A stretch of DNA of 64,000 nt. Origin: Rhizobium lentis (GTDB taxonomy: Bacteria; Pseudomonadota; Alphaproteobacteria; Rhizobiales; Rhizobiaceae). The stretch is from contig NZ_CP071454.1 in NCBI RefSeq assembly GCF_017352135.1, positions 3,125,001-3,189,000 on the forward strand, given 5' to 3'. The translations under genes and the position numbers were made by a program. Shown piece by piece: positions 28,156 through 37,561 of the stretch. Under the pieces are notes generated by a model that was not told the DNA's origin, searched no databases, and saw nothing but the letters and a program-made list of their open reading frames with translations. Within the stretch, counting starts at the first letter, position 1. Each line of letters begins with the position of its first letter.

Positions 28156-28669
28156 GGGTGCGGAAAGGGTCTGAAATGCGAGGGTAGCAAGGCATAGCAG
28201 TTTCAACCAGCCGGGGAAAGCCGCAATCGGCAAATCCGCTATGCCGGCAGCCTGCATTTTTATCTCGACCGGATGAAAAGATGCACGAATGACATAAGAG
28301 CGCGGTACAATTTGAGGACGACCCGTGCGCCCTGAAGCGTGCCCCCATCGGCTGGTCTATCGTGGTTGCGGAATCGGCGCCACGCTGCCGCTTCGGAATC
28401 GATGACCTTGGTCGGGGTCACCCCCGGCTTTCGGTGTTTGCCGGAGGTGCTGGCCAACAGCTGGATTCCAGGGGTGAGCCCCCATTGTTTTCAGGTCAAG
28501 GCGGACCTGCTTGCGCTTGCGGCAGCGGCAGTTTCCAAGGGCTGAAATCGCTTGCTCCAAGCAGTCGAGAATGGTTCTAAATACCCTGTATTACAGCGCA
28601 TTCATTTGCCATTCAGGTCACGTGAGTACATAGTCGCACCAAGTTGGAATTACCTTGAAAGCGTAAGAC
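28156..28669. other. Intergenic region upstream of feuN
   Basis: About 510 bases with no supported gene. Short frames at 28339-28580 lack ribosome binding sites. The right end holds the likely feuN promoter, with a direct repeat at 28599-28620. The middle part 28320-28560 is GC-rich and shows no clear repeat or RNA structure to me. Confidence 0.5.
28599..28620 (+). promoter_or_regulatory. 11-bp direct repeat before feuN, candidate FeuP site
   Basis: CATTCATTTGC at 28599-28609 is followed directly by CATTCAGGTCA at 28610-28620. The CATTCA boxes are 11 bases apart, one helical turn. Head-to-tail repeats of this spacing are typical sites for OmpR-type response regulators. The site lies 50 bases before the feuN start, so autoregulation by FeuP is a reasonable inference. 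Confidence 0.5.
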
Positions 28670-28918
28670 ATGGCCTTTCCTCTGAGCGTCGCAGTAGTGG
28701 CCGCCGGACTGGTGGTATCGGCGCCCTCACCGGACGGCGCGGGCACCCTCATCCTGCGTGTGGCAGGCGATTGCAGCGCCGCCGCAGCCCAGGTCGTCGA
28801 GCAGACGGGCGGGCAGCTCCTGTCCGTGCAACCAGTAGGCGACAGCTGCATCATTACCGTTCTCGTGTCCGGCAATGGCCAGCGTCCACGCAAGGTAACG
28901 GTAAAGGTTCCGATGTAA
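28670..28918 (+). CDS. feuN: Small periplasmic protein FeuN, inhibitor of FeuPQ
   Basis: An 82-residue protein with an N-terminal signal peptide (MAFPLSVAVVAAGLVVSA) and a short exported part with two cysteines (GDCSAAAAQVVEQTGGQLLS, GDSCIITVLVSGNG). In Sinorhizobium meliloti, feuN encodes a periplasmic protein of this size just upstream of feuP, and it restrains FeuQ signalling. The position and size match here. The call rests on context and architecture; I have not aligned the sequences. Confidence 0.75.
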   Translation: MAFPLSVAVVAAGLVVSAPSPDGAGTLILRVAGDCSAAAAQVVEQTGGQLLSVQPVGDSCIITVLVSGNGQRPRKVTVKVPM

Positions 28919-28972
28919 CCGGAATCGGTCTATTCAAAACACGATCGATTTGAAACGGACGAAGGCGGACCG

Positions 28973-29644
28973 ATGCGCATTCTGGTAATCGAAGACGACG
29001 TCAACCTCAACCGGCAGCTGACCGACACGCTGAAGGAGGCAGGCTATGTCGTCGATCAGGCGTTCGACGGCGAGGAAGGCCATTTCCTCGGCGACACCGA
29101 ACCCTATGACGCCATCATTCTCGATATCGGCTTGCCGGAGATGGACGGTGTCACCGTGCTGGAAAAATGGCGCGGCGCCGGCCGCGGCATGCCGGTTTTG
29201 ATCCTGACGGCGCGCGACCGCTGGAGCGACAAGGTGGCTGGTATCGACGCCGGCGCCGACGACTATGTCACAAAGCCTTTCCATGTCGAGGAAGTGCTGG
29301 CGCGCATTCGCGCGTTGATCCGACGCGCGGCCGGACATGCATCCTCCGAGATCGTCTGCGGGCCGGTGCGGCTCGATACCAAATCCTCCAAGGCGACGGT
29401 CAACGGCACGGCGCTGAAGCTGACCTCGCACGAATACCGCCTGCTCGCTTATCTCATGCATCACATGGGCGAGGTCGTCTCGCGCACGGAACTGGTCGAG
29501 CACATGTACGACCAGGATTTCGATCGCGATTCCAACACGATCGAGGTCTTCGTCGGCCGTCTGCGCAAGAAGATGGGCGTCGACCTGATCGAAACGGTGC
29601 GTGGTCTCGGCTACCGCATCCAAGCGCCGAAACATGCGAATTAA
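28973..29644 (+). CDS. feuP: OmpR-type response regulator FeuP
   Basis: A 223-residue response regulator. The receiver domain (residues 1-115) has the acidic pair EDD, the phospho-aspartate in IILDIGLPEMDG near 51, and the lysine in TKPF near 101. The winged-helix domain follows (LTSHEYRLLAYLMHH, VGRLRKKMG, VRGLGYRI). It lies between feuN and feuQ. In rhizobia FeuP controls cyclic glucan export (ndvA) and related genes, and was first linked to iron uptake in R. leguminosarum. The end overlaps feuQ by 11 bases. Confidence 0.88.
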   Translation: MRILVIEDDVNLNRQLTDTLKEAGYVVDQAFDGEEGHFLGDTEPYDAIILDIGLPEMDGVTVLEKWRGAGRGMPVLILTARDRWSDKVAGIDAGADDYVTKPFHVEEVLARIRALIRRAAGHASSEIVCGPVRLDTKSSKATVNGTALKLTSHEYRLLAYLMHHMGEVVSRTELVEHMYDQDFDRDSNTIEVFVGRLRKKMGVDLIETVRGLGYRIQAPKHAN

Positions 29645-31037
29645 GTCGCTCACCGCACGTGTGTTGCTGCTGACCACGGTCTGGTCGACGGTGGCCCTGG
29701 TGGTGATCGGTCTGCTGATCTCGACGCTCTACCGCAAGAGCGCCGAACGCGGTTTCCAGGATCTCTTGCGGGCCCAGCTTTATAACGTCATCAATTCCGT
29801 GACGATCGGCGATCAGGGGGCGTTGAGCGGCAGCCCGCAGCTCGGCGATCTGCGTTTTGCCCAGCCGAAGACTGGCTGGTACTGGGTGGTCGAGCCGCTC
29901 GGCACCTATACGACAGCGCCGCTGGTGTCGCCCTCCCTCGGCTCGGCGCTCATCCCGGTTCCCTCCGTCGTCGAGGCGCCTTTCGACAAGAATTACGAGC
30001 GCTACTACCAGGTGACGGATGCCTCCGGCAACCGCGTGCAGGTGGCCGAGACCGAAGTGGTGCTCGACACGGACGGGCGCGCGGCGCGCTTCCGCGTGAC
30101 CGGCAATGTCGATGTCGTCGAGGACGATGTCCGCACCTTTTCTCATAGTCTCTATCTGGCACTTGCCGGTTTCGGCGTCGGCAGCCTGATCGTCAATGCC
30201 CTGGCGATCCTTTACGGCCTGAAGCCGCTCGACAAGGCGCGGGCCGCATTGGAGCGCATCCGCGCCGGCGAGAGCGAGCAGTTGAAGGGGGACTTCCCGC
30301 GTGAAATCCTGCCGCTCGCCAATGAGGTGAACGCGCTGATCGACAGCAACCGCCGCATCGTTGAGCGGGCGCGCATGCAGGTCGGTAACCTTGCCCATTC
30401 GCTGAAGACGCCGATCGCCGTTCTTCTGAATGAGGCGCGCGTTCTCGAAAAATCCCATGGCGAACTGGTGCGCAGCCAGGCGGAATCGATGCAGGGGCAG
30501 GTGCAGTCCTATCTCAACCGGGCCCGTATCGCCGCCCAGCGCGAATCCGTGCTCGCCCGCACCGACGCCGAGCCGGCGCTGGAGCGGCTGGTGCGCGTCA
30601 TGCGCCGGCTGAATGTCGACACCGAATTCGATCTCGTCGTCTCGCCGCCGCATCTCGCCGTCGCCATGGAGCAGCAGGATCTCGAGGAGACGGTCGGAAA
30701 TCTTCTGGAAAATGCGGCGCGTTTCGCCAAAAGCAGGGTGCGGCTTTCGGCCGTCGAGGCCGGCGAGGACGTGAAAGGGGCGGAAGCGAGCGCGCGCCGC
30801 CGCTGGGTGGAGCTCGCCGTCGAGGATGACGGGCCGGGCCTGGAGCCGGACCAGATCCGCGAGGCGCTGAAGCGCGGCCGCAGGCTCGACGAAAGCAAGC
30901 CCGGAACCGGGCTCGGCCTTTCGATCGTCACCGAAATTTCCAACGAGTACCAGGGGCGGCTCGAGCTCTCGCGTGGTGAATGGGGCGGGCTGAAGGCGAA
31001 GCTTATCCTGCCCGGTGTGACAAAGGATGTTGCATGA
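29634..31037 (+). CDS. feuQ: Sensor histidine kinase FeuQ
   Basis: A 467-residue kinase. Two membrane segments, near residues 8-32 and 170-195, enclose a periplasmic domain of about 140 residues. A HAMP-like linker follows, then a HisKA box with LAHSLKTPIAVLLNEA near 254 and an ATPase domain (NLLENAARFA, DDGPGL, GTGLGLSIV). The H-box reads AHSLKTP, as in PhoQ-like kinases. It phosphorylates FeuP and is likely held in check by the FeuN protein in the periplasm. Translation is coupled to feuP by an 11-base overlap. Confidence 0.88.
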   Translation: MRIKSLTARVLLLTTVWSTVALVVIGLLISTLYRKSAERGFQDLLRAQLYNVINSVTIGDQGALSGSPQLGDLRFAQPKTGWYWVVEPLGTYTTAPLVSPSLGSALIPVPSVVEAPFDKNYERYYQVTDASGNRVQVAETEVVLDTDGRAARFRVTGNVDVVEDDVRTFSHSLYLALAGFGVGSLIVNALAILYGLKPLDKARAALERIRAGESEQLKGDFPREILPLANEVNALIDSNRRIVERARMQVGNLAHSLKTPIAVLLNEARVLEKSHGELVRSQAESMQGQVQSYLNRARIAAQRESVLARTDAEPALERLVRVMRRLNVDTEFDLVVSPPHLAVAMEQQDLEETVGNLLENAARFAKSRVRLSAVEAGEDVKGAEASARRRWVELAVEDDGPGLEPDQIREALKRGRRLDESKPGTGLGLSIVTEISNEYQGRLELSRGEWGGLKAKLILPGVTKDVA

Positions 31038-31156
31038 CCAACTGCTTGATGTCACAAAGATAGTGGCAAACGCATAGCATGCTTTGCCTTAATGCTGACA
31101 CGGGGACGCTGCACTTCGATCGGCTGAAATTTGACCTCTGATCGCGGTTCGACGCA

Positions 31157-31582
31157 ATGATTCTACGCTCGCAAGGCATGATCGTTTCCACCCTTTTTCT
31201 CGCCGTCGCGCTGTCCGGCTGCACGACGACGAAGGGTGCTGCTTCGCGCGGCATTTTTTCGAGCAAACCCTCCGCATCGGTCGCCTTCATCACCGCACTG
31301 CAGGGCGGCATTGTCGGCCGCAGCGGTGTGAACTTGAGCGACAGCAACAAACAGCGTGCGCTCGAGGCGGAATATCGGGCGCTGGAAGGGGCGGCGGCCG
31401 GCCAGCCGGTGGTCTGGAACGGCAAGGACGTCTCCGGCAAGGTGGTGGCGGCGGCCCCTTACCAAGTCGGTTCGCAGAATTGCCGGCAATATACCCATAC
31501 GCTGACCGTCGACGGCAAGGACACCGTAGCGCGGGGTGCAGCCTGCCGCAATGACGACGGCAGCTGGTCGCCGCTCGGTTGA
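31157..31582 (+). CDS. Putative surface lipoprotein
   Basis: A 141-residue protein with a lipoprotein signal ending in the lipobox LSGC near residue 22. The mature part has QGGIVGRSGVNLS, then ALEAEYRALEGAAAGQPVVW and QNCRQYTHTLTVDGKD. This last segment is seen in small surface-antigen-like lipoproteins of Alphaproteobacteria. It is likely anchored in the outer membrane. The start at 31157 has a weak ribosome binding site; the ATG at 31178 is possible. It lies between feuQ and ccmI. Confidence 0.75.
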   Translation: MILRSQGMIVSTLFLAVALSGCTTTKGAASRGIFSSKPSASVAFITALQGGIVGRSGVNLSDSNKQRALEAEYRALEGAAAGQPVVWNGKDVSGKVVAAAPYQVGSQNCRQYTHTLTVDGKDTVARGAACRNDDGSWSPLG

Positions 31583-31676
31583 AGCCTTTTTGCGAATTGC
31601 GGCGAATAGCCTCAAATCTTCGTCATTCCGGCTTTGACAGTTGGAATAGCCGTGCGCTTCACGTATTGGGGCCGAT

Positions 31677-32804
31677 ATGCTGTTCTGGATTCTCGTTGCC
31701 GTTCTGACGGCAACCGTCGCCGTCATCCTGCTTTACCCCCTTCTGCGCGGTGCGAAGGCGGAACAGGACAGCCGCGTCGGCGAGGCGGCTGTCTATCGCG
31801 ACCAGCTGCGCGAGCTCGACCGCGATCTTGCCGGCGGGCTGATCACGCCGGAAGAGGCTGATTACGCCAGGGCCGAAGTCGGCCGGCGGCTGATCGCCGT
31901 CTCCGCCGGCGAGCCGGAGACGACGCAGAAGCCCATACGGTATCACCGTGTCACCGAAGTTTTGGTCCTCTTGATCCTGCCGGTGCTCGGACTCTGTCTT
32001 TATTTGACGACTGGCAGGCCGGACCTGCCGTCGCAGCCGCTGCAGGCGCGGCTGGAAAATCCCGGCGACGACGTCGCGGTGCTGATCGCGAAGGCGGAAC
32101 GGCATCTGGCCGAAAACCCCGACGATGGCAAGGGCTGGGACGTGTTGGCGCCGATTTATTTCCGCACGATGCGGGTGGCCGATGCTGAGCTCGCCTACCG
32201 CAACGCGATCCGGCTTCTCGGCCCGAGCCCGATCCGGCTCGACGGCCTTGCCGAGACGCTGATGGCGGTCTCCGAGGGCGTGGTGACGGAGGAGGCGCGC
32301 CAGGTGCTGGTACAGTCGTTGTCGCTGGAGGCCAACAATCCGCGTGCCCGCTTCTACATCGCGCTCAGCATGGAGCAGGCGGGACAGGCCGACGAGGCGC
32401 GCCGAGCTTTCGAGGCCTTGGCGCAACAATCGCCGGCCGATGCGCCCTGGCTGCCGCTCGTCAATGAACATATCGCTAAGAACGGCGGCGCGGCCCAGCC
32501 GGCGGTGCCCGGCGGACCGACCTCGGAAGATGTGGCGGCGGCGGAAAACATGAGCGCGGGCGACCGCCAGCAGATGATCCGCGGCATGGTCGAAAGCCTT
32601 GATGCCAAGCTTCGTGAGGATCCCAACAATTTCGAGGGATGGATGCGGCTCATCCGCTCTTACGCCGTATTGAAGGACAAGGCTGGCGCAGCCGACGCCC
32701 TGAAGCGCGGTCTTGCCGCCTTTCCGCCGCCCGGCGAACAGGGCCGGCAATTGCTGACGCTTGCCAGGGAGCTTGGCTTAGCCACGGAGGGAATGACGCA
32801 ATGA
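31677..32804 (+). CDS. ccmI: Cytochrome c maturation protein CcmI (CycH)
   Basis: A 375-residue protein. Two membrane segments, [22 protein letters not shown] and [17 protein letters not shown], flank a cytoplasmic coiled region. TPR-like repeats follow in the periplasm (residues about 130-370). CcmI holds apocytochrome c and presents it to CcmF/H. The last bases ATGA overlap the start of ccmE, so the genes are coupled. In rhizobia the gene is also called cycH, and mutants lack c-type cytochromes. Confidence 0.92.
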   Translation: MLFWILVAVLTATVAVILLYPLLRGAKAEQDSRVGEAAVYRDQLRELDRDLAGGLITPEEADYARAEVGRRLIAVSAGEPETTQKPIRYHRVTEVLVLLILPVLGLCLYLTTGRPDLPSQPLQARLENPGDDVAVLIAKAERHLAENPDDGKGWDVLAPIYFRTMRVADAELAYRNAIRLLGPSPIRLDGLAETLMAVSEGVVTEEARQVLVQSLSLEANNPRARFYIALSMEQAGQADEARRAFEALAQQSPADAPWLPLVNEHIAKNGGAAQPAVPGGPTSEDVAAAENMSAGDRQQMIRGMVESLDAKLREDPNNFEGWMRLIRSYAVLKDKAGAADALKRGLAAFPPPGEQGRQLLTLARELGLATEGMTQ

Positions 32805-33304
32805 CGCGCAAGCAGAAGCGCCTTGCGGTGATCGCGGGTGGGATGAGTTTCATCCTTGCGGCGGTGCTTTTGGTGATGTTCGCCTTCAGCCAGTCGGTGG
32901 CTTATTTCTACATGCCGGCGGATCTGGCCAGGACGCCGGTGGCGCCGGAGACCCGCATCCGGCTCGGCGGCCTGGTAGGGGCGGGCAGCGTCGTGCGCGG
33001 CGCCGGTTCGACAGTGGAGTTTTCCGTCACCGACGGCAGCGCGAATGCGGTGAAGGTCAGATATACCGGCATCCTGCCCGATCTGTTCCGCGAGGGCCAG
33101 GGTGTGGTCACCGAGGGCATGTTTGCCGCTGGCAGCAATATCTTTACCGCCGATACCGTGCTTGCCAAGCATGACGAGACCTATATGCCGAAGGAAGTGG
33201 CCGACAAGCTGAAACAGCAGGGGCTGTGGCAGGAAGGCCAGGGGCAGGGGAAACAAGCTGGGGGTCAGCAAACGAAGGGCCAGGAGGCGAAGGCGACGCC
33301 ATGA
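32801..33304 (+). CDS. ccmE: Cytochrome c maturation heme chaperone CcmE (CycJ)
   Basis: A 167-residue protein. It has an N-terminal membrane anchor ([22 protein letters not shown]) and a beta-barrel periplasmic domain with RLGGLV and [20 protein letters not shown]. The heme-binding histidine lies in AKHDETYMP near residue 124. It accepts heme from CcmC, which is not in this window, and passes it to CcmF. The C-terminal tail is rich in Gly and Gln. It is linked by ATGA overlaps to ccmI before and ccmF after. Confidence 0.94.
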   Translation: MTRKQKRLAVIAGGMSFILAAVLLVMFAFSQSVAYFYMPADLARTPVAPETRIRLGGLVGAGSVVRGAGSTVEFSVTDGSANAVKVRYTGILPDLFREGQGVVTEGMFAAGSNIFTADTVLAKHDETYMPKEVADKLKQQGLWQEGQGQGKQAGGQQTKGQEAKATP

Positions 33305-35295
33305 TCATCGAGATCGGCCATTACGCCCTGGTGTTGGCACTGGCGACGGCGCTTATCGTCTCGATCGTGCCGGTGATCGGCGCCCGTCGTCGCGACCCGG
33401 CGATGATGGATGTGGCGAGCGTCGGCTCGCTGGTGATGTTTTTGCTCGTCGCCTTTGCCTTCGCCGTCCTGACCTATGCCCATGTCGTCTCCGACTTCTC
33501 GGTCGGGAATGTCTGGGAGAACTCGCATTCGCTGGTGCCGCTGATCTACAAATATTCCGGCGTCTGGGGCAATCACGAGGGCTCGATGATGCTCTGGCTC
33601 CTGATCCTGGCGCTGTTCAGCGCGCTGGTCGCTGTCTTCGGAGCCAACCTGCCGCAGACGCTGAAGGCCAATGTGCTGGCTGTGCAGGCCTGGATCTCGT
33701 TCGCCTTCACCCTGTTCATCCTTCTGACCTCCAATCCCTTCCTGCGGCTCGATCCGGCGCCGGCCGAGGGCCGTGATCTCAATCCGGTGCTGCAGGATGT
33801 CGGCCTCGCCATCCACCCGCCGCTGCTCTATATCGGTTATGTCGGCTTCTCCGTCTGCTTCTCCTTTGCCGTTGCAGCCCTTCTGGAAGGGCGCATCGAC
33901 GCCGCCTGGGCGCGCTGGGTCAGGCCCTGGACGCTGGCTGCCTGGACCTGTCTGACGCTCGGGATCGCCATGGGCTCCTACTGGGCCTATTACGAGCTCG
34001 GCTGGGGCGGCTGGTGGTTCTGGGATCCGGTGGAGAACGCCTCCTTCATGCCCTGGCTGGCGGGCACGGCGCTCCTGCATTCGGCGCTTGTCATGGAAAA
34101 GCGCGAGGCGCTGAAGATCTGGACGGTGCTGCTTGCCATCTTGACCTTCTCGCTGTCGCTGATGGGCACCTTCCTGGTGCGCTCCGGCGTGCTGACCTCG
34201 GTGCATGCCTTCGCCAGCGACCCCACCCGCGGCGTCTTCATTCTCTGTATCCTGCTGATCTTTATCGGCGGGGCTCTGTCGCTGTTTGCCTTGCGCGCGC
34301 CGAAGCTGGCCGCCGGCGGGCTGTTTGCGCCGATCTCGCGCGAAGGCGCGCTCGTCCTCAACAATCTGATCCTGACGGTCGCCTGCGGCACGGTGCTCAC
34401 AGGCACGCTCTATCCGCTGCTCCTGGAGACGCTGACCGGCGACAAGATCTCGGTCGGGGCGCCCTTCTTCAATATGACCTTCGGCCTGCTGATGGCGCCG
34501 TTGCTCGTCATCGTGCCGTTCGGGCCGCTGCTTGCCTGGAAGCGCGGCGATCTGCTCGGCGCGTTGCAGCGGCTCTATGCCGTCGCCGGCGTCGCCTTTA
34601 GCGCTGCGGTCGTCGTCTTCTACATCGAGCATGGCGGACCGGTGCTCTCCGTGCTCGGGCTGGCGGCTGGGCTGTTCCTCATCCTCGGCGCCATCGCCGA
34701 TCTCTGGTACCGGGCCGGCATCGGCAAGGTGGCGGGGGCCATCGCCTGGCACCGGCTGACTGGCCTGCCGCGCTCGGCCTTCGGCACCGCGCTCGCCCAT
34801 GCCGGGCTTGGCGTCACTGTGCTCGGTATCGTCGCGGTGACGACGTTCCAGAGCGAACATGTCGTCGAGATGAAGCCAGGTCAGACGGTCGATGCCGGCG
34901 GCTACAGCCTGCAATTCGACGGCATGCGAGCGGCCAGGGGGCCGAATTACACCGAGGAGCGCGGCCACTTCACCATTCGGCGCGCCGGTGCCGCGGTCGC
35001 CGACACCTGGTCGGCCAAGCGGCTTTATACTGCCCGCCAGATGCCGACGACGGAGGCGGGCATCCTGACTTTCGGGCTCAGCCAGCTCTATGTCTCGCTC
35101 GGCGACCCCACCAAGGACGGGGGCATCGTCGTGCGCATCTGGTGGAAGCCGTTCATCCTCTGCATCTGGGGCGGCGCCTTGATCATGGCCGTCGGCGGCT
35201 TCGTCTCGCTTTCCGACAGGCGCCTGCGCGTCGGCGCCCCGCGTCGCAAGGCCAAGGCAAAACCGCCAGCGTCTGCCATGGAGCCGGCGGAATGA
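33301..35295 (+). CDS. ccmF: Cytochrome c heme lyase subunit CcmF (CycK)
   Basis: A 664-residue inner-membrane protein with about 14-15 segments. The heme-handling WWD motif is in [16 protein letters not shown] near residue 236, and histidines flank it. CcmF with CcmH attaches heme to apocytochrome c in the periplasm. I begin at the ATG at 33301, which overlaps the ccmE stop; the longer frame upstream is the tail of ccmE read in another frame. The stop overlaps ccmH as ATGA. Confidence 0.95.
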   Translation: MIIEIGHYALVLALATALIVSIVPVIGARRRDPAMMDVASVGSLVMFLLVAFAFAVLTYAHVVSDFSVGNVWENSHSLVPLIYKYSGVWGNHEGSMMLWLLILALFSALVAVFGANLPQTLKANVLAVQAWISFAFTLFILLTSNPFLRLDPAPAEGRDLNPVLQDVGLAIHPPLLYIGYVGFSVCFSFAVAALLEGRIDAAWARWVRPWTLAAWTCLTLGIAMGSYWAYYELGWGGWWFWDPVENASFMPWLAGTALLHSALVMEKREALKIWTVLLAILTFSLSLMGTFLVRSGVLTSVHAFASDPTRGVFILCILLIFIGGALSLFALRAPKLAAGGLFAPISREGALVLNNLILTVACGTVLTGTLYPLLLETLTGDKISVGAPFFNMTFGLLMAPLLVIVPFGPLLAWKRGDLLGALQRLYAVAGVAFSAAVVVFYIEHGGPVLSVLGLAAGLFLILGAIADLWYRAGIGKVAGAIAWHRLTGLPRSAFGTALAHAGLGVTVLGIVAVTTFQSEHVVEMKPGQTVDAGGYSLQFDGMRAARGPNYTEERGHFTIRRAGAAVADTWSAKRLYTARQMPTTEAGILTFGLSQLYVSLGDPTKDGGIVVRIWWKPFILCIWGGALIMAVGGFVSLSDRRLRVGAPRRKAKAKPPASAMEPAE

Positions 35296-35753
35296 CGTAT
35301 CTCTCCCGTCTCATTGTCGTCCTGTTCGTCCTTTTCACCCCTTTGTCTGCCTTCGCCGTCAATCCCGACGAGGTGCTGGCCGATCCGACGCTTGAGGCGC
35401 GCGCCCGCGCCCTGTCGGCGGAACTGCGCTGCATGGTCTGCCAGAACCAGTCGATCGACGATTCCAATGCCGAGCTCGCCAAGGACCTGCGCCTGCTCGT
35501 GCGCGAGCGCATCCGTAACGGCGACAGCGATCAGGCGGTGCTAGACTATATCGTCTCGCGATACGGCGAATTCGTGCTGCTCAAGCCGCGTTTCAGCGTG
35601 AAGACGGTGCTGCTCTGGGGTGCCCCTGTGCTGCTGGTGCTTGCCGGTGGGGTGTCGCTGCTCCTCTTTGCACGCAAAAGGACTGGCAAGCCGACCGGAA
35701 GCAAGCTGACAGCCGATGAGCAGGCGACGCTGAGCAAGCTTCTGCAAAAGTAA
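35292..35753 (+). CDS. ccmH: Cytochrome c maturation protein CcmH (CycL)
   Basis: A 153-residue protein. It has a cleavable signal ([16 protein letters not shown]) and the redox motif LRCMVCQNQ near residue 46, with the two cysteines that keep the apocytochrome CXXCH motif reduced. A C-terminal membrane anchor follows ([20 protein letters not shown]). It is the last gene of the ccmIEFH unit. The neighbour degP begins 152 bases later. Confidence 0.94.
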   Translation: MTYLSRLIVVLFVLFTPLSAFAVNPDEVLADPTLEARARALSAELRCMVCQNQSIDDSNAELAKDLRLLVRERIRNGDSDQAVLDYIVSRYGEFVLLKPRFSVKTVLLWGAPVLLVLAGGVSLLLFARKRTGKPTGSKLTADEQATLSKLLQK

Positions 35754-35904
35754 CGTCCGCGGGCGCGGCCTTCAAATATTCCAAACATTACCAACTTTTC
35801 ATTGACCGGACAGTTCGCAGTAAGGTGCCGCATCCTATATCTTCATGCATCGACTGATCCGGCGTCGCCGGTCTGAAGATCTAAGAACAAGAGAAGGTGC
35901 TCCA

Positions 35905-37485
35905 ATGCTCAAGAATTTCAACGGACGTCCGTCCCTCGCCACTGTGCTCAAGGCTTCTACCGTCGCCGGTATCGCAGCCGCTGTGTTCGCAACCGGCGTT
36001 CCGCTCGAAATCACCCGGTCTTACGCCGAAGCCGTCAAGGTTCAGGCGCCTGCCGTTCCGAGCTTCGCCAATGTCGTCGATGCCGTTTCGCCGGCCGTTG
36101 TTTCGGTTCGCGTAGAAAATCGCGTCAATCCGGTCGCCGATAACAATGACGGCTTCTCCTTCGATTTCAACGGCCGCGGCTTCGACGACCTTCCCGACGA
36201 TCACCCGCTGAAGCGTTTCTTCCGGCAGTTCGGCCAGGATCCGAACGACCAGCAGGGCCATCAGCGCCGCTTCGGTCAGAATGGTCCGAACGGTCCCGGC
36301 GGTAAAGGCCGTCTGCGTCCCGTCGCCCAAGGCTCCGGCTTCTTCATCTCCGAGGACGGCTACATCGTCACCAACAACCACGTCGTTTCCGATGGCCAGG
36401 CCTTCGTAGCCGTGATGAATGACGGCACCGAACTCGATGCCAAGCTGATCGGCAAGGATCCGCGCACCGATCTCGCCGTGCTGAAGGTCGATGGCAAGGG
36501 CAGGAAGTTCACCTATGTCAACTGGGCCGACGACAACAATGTCCGCGTCGGCGACTGGGTCGTCGCCGTCGGCAACCCCTTCGGTCTCGGCGGCACGGTC
36601 ACAGCCGGCATTGTCTCGGCCCGCGGCCGCGATATCGGCTCCGGTCCCTATGACGATTACCTGCAGGTGGATGCCGCCGTGAACCGCGGCAATTCCGGCG
36701 GCCCGACTTTTAACCTCAACGGCGAGGTCGTCGGCATCAATACCGCGATCTTCTCGCCCTCAGGCGGCAGCGTCGGCATCGCCTTCGCCATTCCGGCCTC
36801 GACCGCCAGGGATGTCGTCGCCGACCTGATGAAGGACGGCCAGGTTTCCCGCGGCTGGCTGGGTGTCCAGATCCAGCCCGTGACCAAGGACATTGCCGAA
36901 TCCATCGGCCTTTCCGAGCCGAGCGGCGCCCTCGTCGTCGCCCCGCAGCCGGGCTCGCCGGGCGACAAGGCCGGCATGAAGGCCGGCGACGTCGTCACGG
37001 CGCTGAATGGCGAGACGATCAAGGATGCCCGTGATCTCAGCCGCCGCATCGGCGCGATGCAGCCGGGCAGCAAGGCCGAGCTTTCGGTCTGGCGGGCCGG
37101 CAAGGCGCAGTCTCTGACCGTCGAACTCGGCACGCTGCCGGCCGACCAGAAGGATGCGTCCGCTGATGACAACAACCAGCCGCAGCAGCCCGAGGCGCCG
37201 GCATCCGAGAAGGCGCTGGCCGATCTCGGCCTGACCGTCGGTCCTTCCGATGACGGCAAGGGCCTGGCGATCACCGGCATCGATCCGGACTCCGATGCCG
37301 CCGACAAGGGCATTAAGGAGGGTGAAAAGATCACCTCGGTCAACAACCAGGAGGTCTCCACCGCTGCCGATGTCGTCAAGGTTCTGAACCAGGCCAAGAA
37401 GGACGGCCGCACGCGCGCGCTGTTCCAGATCCAGTCCAGCGAAGGAAGCCGTTTCGTCGCGCTTCCGATCAACGGCCAGGGCTGA
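35905..37485 (+). CDS. degP: Periplasmic serine protease DegP/HtrA
   Basis: A 526-residue HtrA protease. A signal region is at the start (residues about 1-40). The trypsin-like domain has histidine in TNNHVV near 158, aspartate in RTDLAVL near 188 and serine in RGNSGGP near 263. Two PDZ domains follow (GWLGVQIQPV and LADLGLTV). A Gly/Asn/Gln-rich segment lies at residues 85-130, in place of the LA loop. It degrades or refolds damaged periplasmic proteins. AGAAGG before the ATG at 35905 sets the start, and a 13-bp hairpin follows the gene. Confidence 0.94.
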   Translation: MLKNFNGRPSLATVLKASTVAGIAAAVFATGVPLEITRSYAEAVKVQAPAVPSFANVVDAVSPAVVSVRVENRVNPVADNNDGFSFDFNGRGFDDLPDDHPLKRFFRQFGQDPNDQQGHQRRFGQNGPNGPGGKGRLRPVAQGSGFFISEDGYIVTNNHVVSDGQAFVAVMNDGTELDAKLIGKDPRTDLAVLKVDGKGRKFTYVNWADDNNVRVGDWVVAVGNPFGLGGTVTAGIVSARGRDIGSGPYDDYLQVDAAVNRGNSGGPTFNLNGEVVGINTAIFSPSGGSVGIAFAIPASTARDVVADLMKDGQVSRGWLGVQIQPVTKDIAESIGLSEPSGALVVAPQPGSPGDKAGMKAGDVVTALNGETIKDARDLSRRIGAMQPGSKAELSVWRAGKAQSLTVELGTLPADQKDASADDNNQPQQPEAPASEKALADLGLTVGPSDDGKGLAITGIDPDSDAADKGIKEGEKITSVNNQEVSTAADVVKVLNQAKKDGRTRALFQIQSSEGSRFVALPINGQG

Positions 37486-37501
37486 TCCTTAGGGAATATG
37501 G

Positions 37502-37531
37502 GAGCCGTGCGGAGGAAGCTCCGCACGGCTC
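37502..37531 (+). terminator. Strong hairpin after degP
   Basis: GAGCCGTGCGGAG and CTCCGCACGGCTC pair perfectly (13 bp) around a GAAG tetraloop, starting 17 bases past the degP stop. Only short T runs follow (GATTCCTCTG), so it could end part of the transcription or protect the degP mRNA while the regulator gene downstream is read through. Confidence 0.7.
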
Positions 37532-37561
37532 GATTCCTCTGCCATTTGAAGGAAGATCGTG

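Noticed and set aside
28339..28580. Several frames of 60-75 codons on both strands
   Set aside because: None has a ribosome binding site or coding-like composition. Overlapping frames on both strands contradict each other.
33265..34968. 567-codon minus-strand open frame over ccmF
   Set aside because: The plus strand encodes CcmF with its WWD motif. The antisense product is a low-complexity Gln/Arg/Asp-rich chain with no known motif.
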